Source: G965240365 sp965240365 (lineage in GTDB: Bacteria > Pseudomonadota > Gammaproteobacteria > Eutrophobiales > Eutrophobiaceae). Taken from it: DNA of 64,000 nt. Positions 25,445-32,965 of the stretch are shown here, in pieces. The notes under the pieces were generated by a model. That model did not search any database, was not told the origin of the DNA, and saw only the letters and a program-made list of their open reading frames with translations. Where the stretch lies: positions 1,984,001-2,048,000 of the forward strand of contig OZ251218.1 of NCBI GenBank assembly GCA_965240365.1. The letters are read 5' to 3'. Each line of letters opens with the position of its first letter. The stretch's first letter is position 1. A program made the translations under genes and the position numbers.

Positions 25445-26689
25445 TCAATAACCTGCCAGTACCTCTCTTTCCTGCTTTCGATACAGGGTAGTCTTTAAAT
25501 AATCTTCGGTCGCTTCAAAAACCGGGGCGGGGTGCTTGTGCGCTTTCAGCAAGGGCAGAACCTTGCTTCTGATGCCCATCCCGCGATGGTCCACATAGCC
25601 GTAATCGCGCATGATCTCCATAAGAATATTATTGCGCGTGTAGCGCCGGCCGGCGATCATTTTTTCCACCGTCATGGCGTTATGCAGTGCGCCGGGGCTG
25701 ATGACTTCCAGGCGATCTTCATAGAGGCCAACCTCAATATCCACGGAACGGGTCCAATCCCGATGAACCAGGGCATTGATCACAATCTCACGAATCGCTT
25801 CAACCGGATAAAGCCGGGTTTTTTCTCTTCGCAGCCCGTCGGTAATCTGATTCGACTCTTCGGTGATAAAGGGGTCAATCGCCTGCAAGAATTTCTCGGT
25901 CAATCCTTCATCGACAACATGACGCCCCCCGTCCTGCACATCAAATCGGGCCGCAAGGGGCGCATCCATAATAAGGTCCAGCCTGGCCTGATACTCCTTG
26001 GTTTTGCCGCTGAATGCGAAGACTCTCAATCCGGACTGCTTCAAACGCCTTCGGGGTGGTTTGCCAAATAACACCATGCCGGCCACACTGCACATCCCGC
26101 CGGGTTCAACCAGAAAGCCGAGGTTGGCCAGGCGGTTCTCCCAGGCTCGCGGGCTGGCCGGTAATTCGGGATCGCGGATAATATCCTTGAGATAATTCTC
26201 GATGCGCACCTGATCCAGATCGGCGGATGATGTTCGTGACACGGGCAGCGCTTCCGTATGCAGCATGCCGCCGATCTCATAAAGCCGCATCTGCTGCTCC
26301 CGCGTGGCAAGCCGGGAAGTCGAGCCAACGCGGATAAAGACTTCCTCCGCGCCATCATGCCTTCGCACATAGGGCTTTGAATTACCCTGAGGAAATGTCA
26401 AAACCGCGACCCTGCCGGTTTCATCCATGCTGACCTCTTCGTAAAATGGCAGGACAAGCGGGTGAACTTTATCAGCGACCACATTCATTACCCATTCTTC
26501 CGCATCGGGGCGCTGCAAGCCGGAGACGGCGCCGTTATCCTCCACGCCCAGCAGAATCCGCCCGCCTTGAAAATTCACCAGCGCCACAATTTCTTTGGCA
26601 AGCTGCTCCGGGCGAACATCGTCGCGTTTAAATTCAACTCCGGAGTTTTCGCCGTTAGCGATAATTTCAAGTAAATCTGTCTTAAGCAT
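25445..26689 (-). CDS. AlbA_2 domain / HATPase_c_4 putative ATP-binding regulator
   Basis: A 414-residue intact member of the family often labelled RecG-like or putative DNA-binding protein in restriction islands. Residues 1-130 form the AlbA_2 (Schlafen) domain: NSGVEFKRDDV, LVNFQGGRILLGVEDNG, VFIRVGSTSRLATREQ. The C-terminal half has the GHKL ATPase-like segment EAIREIVINALVHRDWT, EVISPGAL and DHRGMGIRSKVLP. Family proteins may bind nucleic acid and regulate or assist defence genes; the role here is unknown. I use the ATG at 26689, where the domain begins. It differs in sequence from the three neighbouring fragments. Confidence 0.75.
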   Translation of the reverse strand: MLKTDLLEIIANGENSGVEFKRDDVRPEQLAKEIVALVNFQGGRILLGVEDNGAVSGLQRPDAEEWVMNVVADKVHPLVLPFYEEVSMDETGRVAVLTFPQGNSKPYVRRHDGAEEVFIRVGSTSRLATREQQMRLYEIGGMLHTEALPVSRTSSADLDQVRIENYLKDIIRDPELPASPRAWENRLANLGFLVEPGGMCSVAGMVLFGKPPRRRLKQSGLRVFAFSGKTKEYQARLDLIMDAPLAARFDVQDGGRHVVDEGLTEKFLQAIDPFITEESNQITDGLRREKTRLYPVEAIREIVINALVHRDWTRSVDIEVGLYEDRLEVISPGALHNAMTVEKMIAGRRYTRNNILMEIMRDYGYVDHRGMGIRSKVLPLLKAHKHPAPVFEATEDYLKTTLYRKQEREVLAGY

Positions 26690-26825
26690 GGGCGCCGGCC
26701 TTAATATTCCTATTTGAGATTGCACTAATCAAAGGCTATTTCGATGAATTTAATTTGAGTGAGATTATATATCGCACTAACTAATATATCCGAAACCTAA
26801 TGCGAGGCTCGCAAAATAAATCGAC

Positions 26826-27323
26826 TCATTTTTTGGCTTCTTCAATCATGCCGTCAATAATGGTGCGCAACAAAAGTAGCATGTAAAAAATGTTAAGCAC
26901 TGAGATACCGAATAATACTGAACTTAAAATAAGATTTATGTCAATAATCTTGTCTATCAAGGGCAGAGTCAGCGGGGCAATCTTGGTATATAAAATGCCC
27001 ACGCTGTTTTTGGTCGCAAATACTGTAAAAACAATAATAGATACAATCGAAAAAATAGACCAGTAACCACTTATAAGTAGATAGGATTTTAGAATATGTG
27101 TGCCACGTTTCTGCGCCTTTTCATCAATTTTTTTATGCAAGTTCTTTGTGTAGGCCGCATTATATAGAATGGCGATAGAAGTCATGTAAAAACCAAACAC
27201 AACAGAAAAAAATGTCACAAGACCCTGTGCCGTTGTATCGGTCATTTTTGCCTCAAATAAACAGGCAATCAATGTGGCTGTCAGCACAATCAAGTAGGAA
27301 GAAATCTTATGAATTTTTTTCAA
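26826..27323 (-). CDS. Four-helix membrane protein of unknown function (module gene 2)
   Basis: A 165-residue protein with four predicted transmembrane segments, near residues 8-25, 35-57, 80-103 and 126-156, a basic loop after the second (NLHKKIDEKAQKRGTHILK) and a short charged tail. No catalytic motif is recognised. The start overlaps the upstream gene stop by ATGA, so the two are coupled. The coding sequence is AT-rich and rich in Ile, Leu and Lys codons, unlike the rest of the window, suggesting transfer. It is the last gene of the hsdM-hsdS transcript. It might be the membrane effector or anchor of a defence module. Confidence 0.75.
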   Translation of the reverse strand: MKKIHKISSYLIVLTATLIACLFEAKMTDTTAQGLVTFFSVVFGFYMTSIAILYNAAYTKNLHKKIDEKAQKRGTHILKSYLLISGYWSIFSIVSIIVFTVFATKNSVGILYTKIAPLTLPLIDKIIDINLILSSVLFGISVLNIFYMLLLLRTIIDGMIEEAKK

Positions 27324-28126
27324 TGAAGATCTCCTATCTTACTGATTAATGCTTGCTTGACGATGCTCGGATCGTAAAGACCTTGGGCATCTTTAGCGAC
27401 TTCCACACTTACTTTTTGGATAAAACTATCAGCATTAAATATTGTTTCAAGTCTCTTATCGTCTCGCCCGATACAAATCAATGAATCTGCTTCACAGTTG
27501 TTTTTCCAGAAAAACATTTTCTTAAATGATTTTTTAAATTGATGCGTTAATCGGGCCCCGGAAAAATTGGCTTCAAGCGTAAACTTTTCAGGCATGCCAA
27601 GCCCATAGAGATCGCTCGGGCTGGGGAAAATGTCCATGATAGATCCTTGTTGCATAAAAAGATTGCGTTTTGCTACAAATTTTACTTTTTCAACACTCTT
27701 GATTTTCTGAATGAATTCATCTACATTCTTGAAAAATGATTTTATTACCACATCTTTTTCTAGCTTTGCCTTCAAATATTTTTCGATCCATGATCTCTTT
27801 TGTATATTTGATAGATAAAGAATATGAGAATTAGCACAGTATAGAGCAAATAACTGTTTATCAGGTTCGATTTGATCGACACTTCTAGGGTTGTCTTCTT
27901 CCTTCTGATCTTTAGTATTATAGACAGTATCACTATGTGGTAGCGATTTTCCATAACGAGCATAAAGCCAGAAGTGTCCATTATTAATATTTTCTTTTGA
28001 AATGAGATAGTAGGTGTCTCCGCTGAAATATTGATCCTGTGTCTCAAAAAAAACAGGAGTTAACTCTTCAGCAGAAGGAATATCTTCACCAATTACCAAA
28101 TACAAAGTAGAGAATTCTAAATTCAT
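27320..28126 (-). CDS. Soluble protein of unknown function (module gene 1)
   Basis: A 268-residue protein without signal peptide or membrane segment. It is charged and AT-rich. Visible features are an N-terminal beta-rich part (LEFSTLYLVIGEDIP), a segment DKQLFALYCANSHILYLSNI (about 93-112), a Lys-rich helical stretch (120-150) and a C-terminal part with two Lys-rich patches (SFKKMFFWKNN, KDAQGLYDPSIVKQAL). I recognise no family. It overlaps hsdS by ATGA upstream and the four-helix gene by ATGA downstream, so three genes are translationally chained. Adjacency to hsdS suggests a role in phage defence or in control of the restriction complex, but this is inference. Confidence 0.75.
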   Translation of the reverse strand: MNLEFSTLYLVIGEDIPSAEELTPVFFETQDQYFSGDTYYLISKENINNGHFWLYARYGKSLPHSDTVYNTKDQKEEDNPRSVDQIEPDKQLFALYCANSHILYLSNIQKRSWIEKYLKAKLEKDVVIKSFFKNVDEFIQKIKSVEKVKFVAKRNLFMQQGSIMDIFPSPSDLYGLGMPEKFTLEANFSGARLTHQFKKSFKKMFFWKNNCEADSLICIGRDDKRLETIFNADSFIQKVSVEVAKDAQGLYDPSIVKQALISKIGDLH

Positions 28127-29481
28127 AATGTGCCTTCCATATCCTCAACATTCAATTCACCAGATAGGAGCTTAGTTAGCAGAATATTGCGGAGTTTATG
28201 TAAAGTAGTATTTTTTTTAAGATTTACTGATTTTTTTTGATAAAATTTCCTTACAATTTCCGAAAATGCCCGCCTGGAATTAGCCAAGGGAATTATGTGT
28301 CTCCAATTAAGAATAGCATTCTTATCACCACGAGGCATTTTTGATCCCTTGGCAGTCTTCATCATGTAGTCAAAGAAAGAATCTTGCCATAAAAGATTAA
28401 GGAGATATTCTTCTGTGCCTAATGTTTTAACAGTAAAACTAAGAACATCATTGGAGTAGCCGCCACTTCCTTCTGCAAACCATATTTTTTTAAAATATGG
28501 CCGAATATTAGAGATTAGAATATTCCCTGATTGATAGGATGATATTGTTTTCAATTTTGGCAGCTTGGCCGCTGCACAAATACCTTTCTTCTCGGCAAGC
28601 ATATTTTCTGTTGAAATATAATTTTCAAGAGTTAACTCTGAAGTTTCTATTCGGTTCAAGCAATAGCTTGCTACTGATCTTAAAGGCCCAACTGCCCACC
28701 CCTTCGGAATCCACTCCATCTCTTCGTTGTGTTCAAACTCCGAGGGGAAAAGCAGTCGAATATCATCCGGCAGTAATTTTCGTTCACCGCCAAGCTCTTG
28801 ACGGATTGCAGCTTTTTCCTTGAACTCATCGGGAATCGTATTCCCGGCGGCAAGGGCATTGTCGATCACCGGATCAAAATCCACAAACCAGCTTTTGAAC
28901 AACGTCTGCGCCATAGCTTCAAGAGTCTCGTTCATCCGCCGGTTCAATTCGATCTTGTCATCCAGTGAACCGAGAATTTGGGCAATGGTTTTTTGTTCTG
29001 CTAATGGAGGCAATAAAAATTTGTAATCAAGAATCCTACTAGGAGAAGTGTGCTTGACAGTCGAGCCCGAGCAAGTCGCTAAAATATGCTGTCTATATTT
29101 TTCACTTCTCATAAGATAGTGGCAAAAACTAATATCAAGTTCATTGCTTCTTAAGATCACCTTTCCAATTCGTTGATTATGAAGAAGGATTTTCCCTGGA
29201 ATGTTCGGAACAATCGCCGAGTACCCAAGAGTATCACCAGACTTACTTAGGTCTGTCATGGTAACAATTAACTCACCAGATTCTAATTCATATCCATCTC
29301 TATAATCTTCAGAATCAAAATACTTTTTATGATTATTCCGGAAGCCTCCGCCAATATTGAAATGACCTGGTGTGATTAAAATTCTATCCTGTTCTTCGGA
29401 GACTATATTTTTCCCAGAAAAAGCGAATCCGTGCTTTATATCAATCAGTTCACCTAGAGATCTTTCGTTACTGATTTGCAT
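28123..29481 (-). CDS. hsdS: Type I restriction-modification specificity subunit
   Basis: A roughly 452-residue HsdS that recognises the bipartite target DNA and docks two HsdM subunits. TRD1 begins SLGELIDIKHGFAFSG. The central conserved helix is LPPLAEQKTIAQILGSLDDK followed by IELNRRMNETLEAMAQTLF. TRD2 starts at WIPKGWAVGPL, and the distal helix has KLRNILLTKLLSGELNV. The second half is AT-rich, as often seen in exchanged TRDs. The ATG at 29481 starts eight bases after the stop of a small upstream frame; an ATG at 29517 is an alternative. It overlaps the next gene by four bases. Confidence 0.93.
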   Translation of the reverse strand: MQISNERSLGELIDIKHGFAFSGKNIVSEEQDRILITPGHFNIGGGFRNNHKKYFDSEDYRDGYELESGELIVTMTDLSKSGDTLGYSAIVPNIPGKILLHNQRIGKVILRSNELDISFCHYLMRSEKYRQHILATCSGSTVKHTSPSRILDYKFLLPPLAEQKTIAQILGSLDDKIELNRRMNETLEAMAQTLFKSWFVDFDPVIDNALAAGNTIPDEFKEKAAIRQELGGERKLLPDDIRLLFPSEFEHNEEMEWIPKGWAVGPLRSVASYCLNRIETSELTLENYISTENMLAEKKGICAAAKLPKLKTISSYQSGNILISNIRPYFKKIWFAEGSGGYSNDVLSFTVKTLGTEEYLLNLLWQDSFFDYMMKTAKGSKMPRGDKNAILNWRHIIPLANSRRAFSEIVRKFYQKKSVNLKKNTTLHKLRNILLTKLLSGELNVEDMEGTL

Positions 29482-29488
29482 TAGAAAT

Positions 29489-29689
29489 CTAATCAAGGTT
29501 AGAGAGATTTTTTCCATCAATTAGGTTGGATACTTCGGATAGTTTCTCATATTCATTGCCTAGAAGCATCACTTGTTCTTCAAATTTTCCAGCACTGCAC
29601 TTTAAAAAAGAGAGCGAAGCGGAGCAACAAGCTGCTCTTATCCCAGGATCCTTCCTCCCGACTTCCTGTTTTAGCTGGTAAAACGCCAC
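29489..29689 (-). CDS. Possible small protein between hsdM and hsdS
   Basis: A 66-codon frame that opens with GTG directly after the hsdM stop and ends just before the hsdS start. Its last part (EYEKLSEVSNLIDGKN) resembles the opening strand of an HsdS recognition domain (compare LGELIDIKHG in the real hsdS). It may be a leftover from replacement of the first TRD, or a leader that couples translation. No independent evidence of function. Confidence 0.35.
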   Translation of the reverse strand: MAFYQLKQEVGRKDPGIRAACCSASLSFLKCSAGKFEEQVMLLGNEYEKLSEVSNLIDGKNLSNLD

Positions 29690-29692
29690 ACC

Positions 29693-31360
29693 CTATTCTC
29701 CAAACCCCAGCATTTCAAGATTTTTCCGAATTACCGCATCCAATTCAACCGATTCCCGCATCTGCTCGTAGAGCGTGTCGCTTAGCTCGGCCATTTTCTC
29801 TTCAAAGAGAATCCCGTCGTCGGCGACGGCCTCGGCGCCCACATAGCGGCCGGGGGTGAGAACGAAGTGATGGGATTCGATTTCGTCCCGCGTGGCCGAT
29901 TTGCAGAAGCCGGGTCTGTCTTCGTAGTCGCCGCCTGCCTGGCTGGCAGACAGGCCGCGCCAGGCGTGGTAGGTGCGGGCGATTTCGGCGATTTCATCGG
30001 TGGAGAGTTCCCGGTGGGTGCGGTCGATAAGGGCGCCCATTTTACGGGCGTCGATAAAGAGCGTTTCGCCCCGGCGATCCCGGTAGCCGCGTTTGGTGTC
30101 GGTTTTCTTCGAGCGGGTGAGGAACCAGAGGCAGGCGGGTATCTGCGTAGTGTAGAAGAGTTGGCCGGGCAGGGCGACCATGCAGTCCACCAGATCGGCC
30201 TCGATCAGCCTGCGGCGGATTTCGCCTTCGCCGGAGGTATTGCTGGACATGGCCCCGTTGGCGAGGACGAATCCGGCAATGCCGGTTGGTTTCAAATGGT
30301 GGACAAAGTGCTGTATCCAGGCGTAGTTGGCGTTGCCGCCGTCCACGTGGATGGTGGAGCCGTCCTTCTGTTTGCGGGCGCCGCCTGCCGGCGGCGTGCC
30401 GAATGCCCAGCGGACATCCTCTTTTATTTTGGACAGGCCCCAGTCTTTGGCGTTGAACGGGGGGTTGGCGATAACAAAATCGGCTTTGAGGTCTTTGTGA
30501 TGATCATCCAAGAAGGAGTCGGCCCGGGTGATGTTGGCGTCGATGCCGCGGATGGCCAAATTCATCTTGGCCAGGCGATAGGTGGTGCTGTTGGATTCCT
30601 GGCCGTAGATGGCGATATCCGGCTTTATGCCTTTGGGCGCGCCGTTTCCGTTCCCGTTGCCGTTGGAATGGGCTTCGACGAATCGGGCGGCCTGAACGAA
30701 CATGCCGCCGGAGCCGCAGCAGGGGTCGAACACGCGGCCGTTGTAGGGTTCCAGCATTTCCACCAGTATCCGAACGACGCATTGCGGCGTGTAGAACTCG
30801 CCGCCGCCCTTGCCTTCTTTTTCGGCGAATTTGGAGAGGAAGTATTCATATACGCGCCCCAGAATATCCTGCTTGCGGCTTTCGGCATCGCCCAGGCCGA
30901 TGGTGGCAATCAGGTCAATTAACTCCCCAAGCCTCAGCTTGTCCAGGGAAGGGCGGGCGTAATCTTTGGGAAGGACGCCCTTGAGGCTGCGGTTGTCACG
31001 TTCAACCGCGCTCATCGCCTCATCAATCAGTTGACCGATCCTGGCGTCTTTGGCCTTGCCTTGCAGCAAATCCCAGCGGGCAGCACTCGGTACCCAGAAG
31101 ATTGTGTCGGCGAGGTATTCGTCCCGGTCTTCGGGATCGACGCCCTCTTCCCGTTCCAGGGCCGCGTATTTCTCCGAAAACGAATCGGAGATGTATTTCA
31201 GAAAGATCAGTCCGAGCACGACATGTTTGTACTCGGCCGAATCCATCGTACCCCGCAGTTTGTCGGCGGCCATCCACAGCTTGTCCTCAAAGCCGAGATT
31301 GGCGCCTGTCTGCTCGGGCAGACCAGCCTGACCGCCAGGCAGGGTCGTTTCAACTTTCAT
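29693..31360 (-). CDS. hsdM: Type I restriction-modification methyltransferase subunit
   Basis: A 555-residue N6-adenine methyltransferase, first gene of the island. The N-terminal HsdM domain has LGFEDKLWMAADKLRGTMDS and YKHVVLGLIFLKYISD. The S-adenosylmethionine motif is VFDPCCGSGGMFVQAARF, and the catalytic motif IV is FVIANPPFNAKDW (about residue 300). FYTPQCVVRILVEML is also typical. Two 21-bp palindromes are read in frame as LPGGQAG (residues 7-13) and LSASQAG (about 470-476), at places where relatives probably have no insertion. An NGNGNGNG tract is near residue 235. The reading frame is intact. Confidence 0.95.
   Translation of the reverse strand: MKVETTLPGGQAGLPEQTGANLGFEDKLWMAADKLRGTMDSAEYKHVVLGLIFLKYISDSFSEKYAALEREEGVDPEDRDEYLADTIFWVPSAARWDLLQGKAKDARIGQLIDEAMSAVERDNRSLKGVLPKDYARPSLDKLRLGELIDLIATIGLGDAESRKQDILGRVYEYFLSKFAEKEGKGGGEFYTPQCVVRILVEMLEPYNGRVFDPCCGSGGMFVQAARFVEAHSNGNGNGNGAPKGIKPDIAIYGQESNSTTYRLAKMNLAIRGIDANITRADSFLDDHHKDLKADFVIANPPFNAKDWGLSKIKEDVRWAFGTPPAGGARKQKDGSTIHVDGGNANYAWIQHFVHHLKPTGIAGFVLANGAMSSNTSGEGEIRRRLIEADLVDCMVALPGQLFYTTQIPACLWFLTRSKKTDTKRGYRDRRGETLFIDARKMGALIDRTHRELSTDEIAEIARTYHAWRGLSASQAGGDYEDRPGFCKSATRDEIESHHFVLTPGRYVGAEAVADDGILFEEKMAELSDTLYEQMRESVELDAVIRKNLEMLGFGE
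29933..29953 (-). repeat. In-frame palindromic insert in hsdM, copy 2
   Basis: CTGTCTGCCAGCCAGGCAGG with its next base is 21 bp, read in the same codon phase as copy 1, giving LSASQAG. It sits between RTYHAWRG and GDYEDRPG near the HsdM C-terminus. Confidence 0.65.
31322..31342 (-). repeat. In-frame palindromic insert in hsdM, copy 1
   Basis: CTGCCTGGCGGTCAGGCTGG with its next base is a 21-bp palindrome of the same kind as the intergenic CTGCCTG/CAGGCAG repeat. It encodes LPGGQAG near the HsdM N-terminus without breaking the frame. Confidence 0.65.
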
Positions 31361-31490
31361 GGCTTGGCTCTCTAAATCTAAAGCCCGGTGTCATGCCATG
31401 CCGGGACAATGTCATACCGGGCAGAAATCAGTTCGCGCCAGGCGCGGGCTTCTTCAGGCCGGTTTTTCGTTCACAAAAGACAGAAGGGCC

Positions 31491-32069
31491 TTATTCCGCG
31501 CTCAAAACCCTTACCGTCATCTCCACCCGTTTGAGCGGATTATCGCGTCCGTCCCGTTCCAGGGACACGATCTCGTCGGCCACTTCCATGCCGTTGATGA
31601 CTTCGCCGAACACGGTGTATTGGCCATCCAGGAAGGTGGAATCTTTGACCACGATGAAGAACTGCGAGCCGGCGCTGTCCGGGTCGCTTGAGCGGGCCAT
31701 GGAGAGGATGCCGCGTTTGTGGGGGCGGTCGCTGAACTCGGCCTTGACCGTGTGGCCGGGGCCGCCCGTGCCATAGCGCGATGTGTCCGCGTCTTTGGTG
31801 TTTGGGTCTCCGCCCTGAATCATAAAGCCGGGGATGACCCGGTGAAAAATCGTGCCGTCATAAAAACCGGCACGGGCCAGGGAAAGAAAATTCTCCACAT
31901 GGCGGGGCGCGATGTCGGGGTAAAATACCAGTTCAATCTGGCCGTATTTTGTGTCGATGACGGCCTCGGCCGTGTTTTCATTCGCATGAGTAGAGATGGA
32001 AGTCATAAGCAGCAGGTAACCGATTAGAATTTGGGAAAGGGCATTCGCCCCGGCGATAGGTATTGACAC
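31491..32069 (-). CDS. Periplasmic peptidyl-prolyl cis-trans isomerase (cyclophilin)
   Basis: A 192-residue cyclophilin with an N-terminal signal-like segment (ALSQILIGYLLLMTSISTHA). The catalytic core is intact: YDGTIFHRVIPGFMIQGGDP with the active-site Arg, FSDRPHKRGILSMARSSDPDSAGSQFFI, and FGEVINGMEVAD. It isomerises Xaa-Pro bonds and would help fold exported proteins. It resembles PpiA. It lies just upstream of the hsdM start on the same strand, with about 130 bases between, and probably belongs to the core genome. Confidence 0.92.
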   Translation of the reverse strand: MSIPIAGANALSQILIGYLLLMTSISTHANENTAEAVIDTKYGQIELVFYPDIAPRHVENFLSLARAGFYDGTIFHRVIPGFMIQGGDPNTKDADTSRYGTGGPGHTVKAEFSDRPHKRGILSMARSSDPDSAGSQFFIVVKDSTFLDGQYTVFGEVINGMEVADEIVSLERDGRDNPLKRVEMTVRVLSAE

Positions 32070-32194
32070 GATATTGCCCTGTTTCAGGAATCAAAGGATT
32101 GAGATTTTAGAGCAAGACCGGGCCGATGTCACAATTTTATTGCGGGAATTCTGCAAAATTGCGGGCAAGCGGCAGTCTGCCTGTTACCCGTCAT

Positions 32195-32580
32195 TTATGG
32201 ACAGGATGTCCTGTATGCGGCGTGAGGACACGCCTACAGGGATGTAGGTGGTAGAGCGGCGTCTGGAACAAGCCGCCGAGGACGCCCGTAGCCGCCCGGC
32301 GAAGGCCGGAATCCAGGAGGGTGGGCCGGGATGTGAAATGAGCGCCAGTCCTGCCTAATTGTCATTCCCGCCAAAGCGGGAATGTATGACATAAACCACT
32401 GGATTCCAGCTTTCGCTGGAATGACGGCGGGGGCGATAGGCGCATTATGAGCGATACTAACGATACCGAGGCCAGGATAACTGACACCTTATTTTAGATG
32501 AGATGACCCTGAATCATAATCCATTTCAATCCCCCGGCCCCGCCCTCCTGGATTCCGGCTTTCGCTGGAATGACGACGTA
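32195..32580. repeat. Repeat cluster with a full copy of the 88-bp block
   Basis: It contains a GTAGGTGGTAGAGC block (about 32244-32300), an attcc-type pair (about 32300-32425) and a full 88-bp block (32424-32511) running from AATGACGGCGGGGGCGATAGG to GAGATGACCCTG. A further palindrome lies at about 32545-32575. No gene is supported between 32070 and 32767. Confidence 0.75.
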
Positions 32581-32767
32581 GCTGAAATCCACTCTTTACC
32601 ATGCCCACCCAACAGCAAAAGACCAACCGAAATAACACAATAATCCGCGTTAATCCGCGTAATCTGCGGATTACATACCTGCCTGATTTGCTCACAGGCA
32701 TTAAACCCGGACACGGGTTGTTAAAGCCGGCATTAAATTGGTAGTATCGGAACCCGTTTGATGGTGG

Positions 32768-32869
32768 CCCGTGCCGGTCCCCCCGCAACACTAAACCGTG
32801 AATCCCGTCAGGCCCGGAAGGGAGCAGCGGCAGCGGCGGCCGTGTGTGCCGGGGCAGGGACGGCGCGGG
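32768..32869 (+). ncRNA. ffs: Bacterial SRP RNA (4.5S)
   Basis: The RNA of the signal recognition particle, which with Ffh targets nascent membrane proteins. The conserved apical core GTCAGGCCCGGAAGGGAGCA is exact for the family (GGAAGG loop and asymmetric internal loop). TCCCCCCGCAACAC pairs with GTGTGCCGGGGCAGGGA, and the ends CCCGTGCCGG and GGCGCGGG close the hairpin. The length of about 102 nt and position just before dnaX fit proteobacteria. Confidence 0.9.
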
Positions 32870-32965
32870 TTGCCGCCCGGTTTCTTGCCGTCCAGGCAGC
32901 GCCGGGCCGCAATTTCCCGAAAATCCGGTTCAGTGTCTTTACAGCATGAAACTTTTTGAAATTTA

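Noticed and set aside
26826..28126. Assignment of the unknown pair as Kiwa (KwaA/KwaB)
   Set aside because: Size and membrane topology are similar, but gene order is reversed and I see no sequence motif that supports the match.
29867..30922. Long open frame on the plus strand opposite hsdM
   Set aside because: It lies fully antisense to hsdM, which has clear methyltransferase motifs. The frame has no recognisable domain and is a GC-driven shadow. The same holds for the long antisense frames at 839-1714, 11604-12527, 20471-21313, 21632-22537, 43401-44549, 53641-54522 and 55132-56181.
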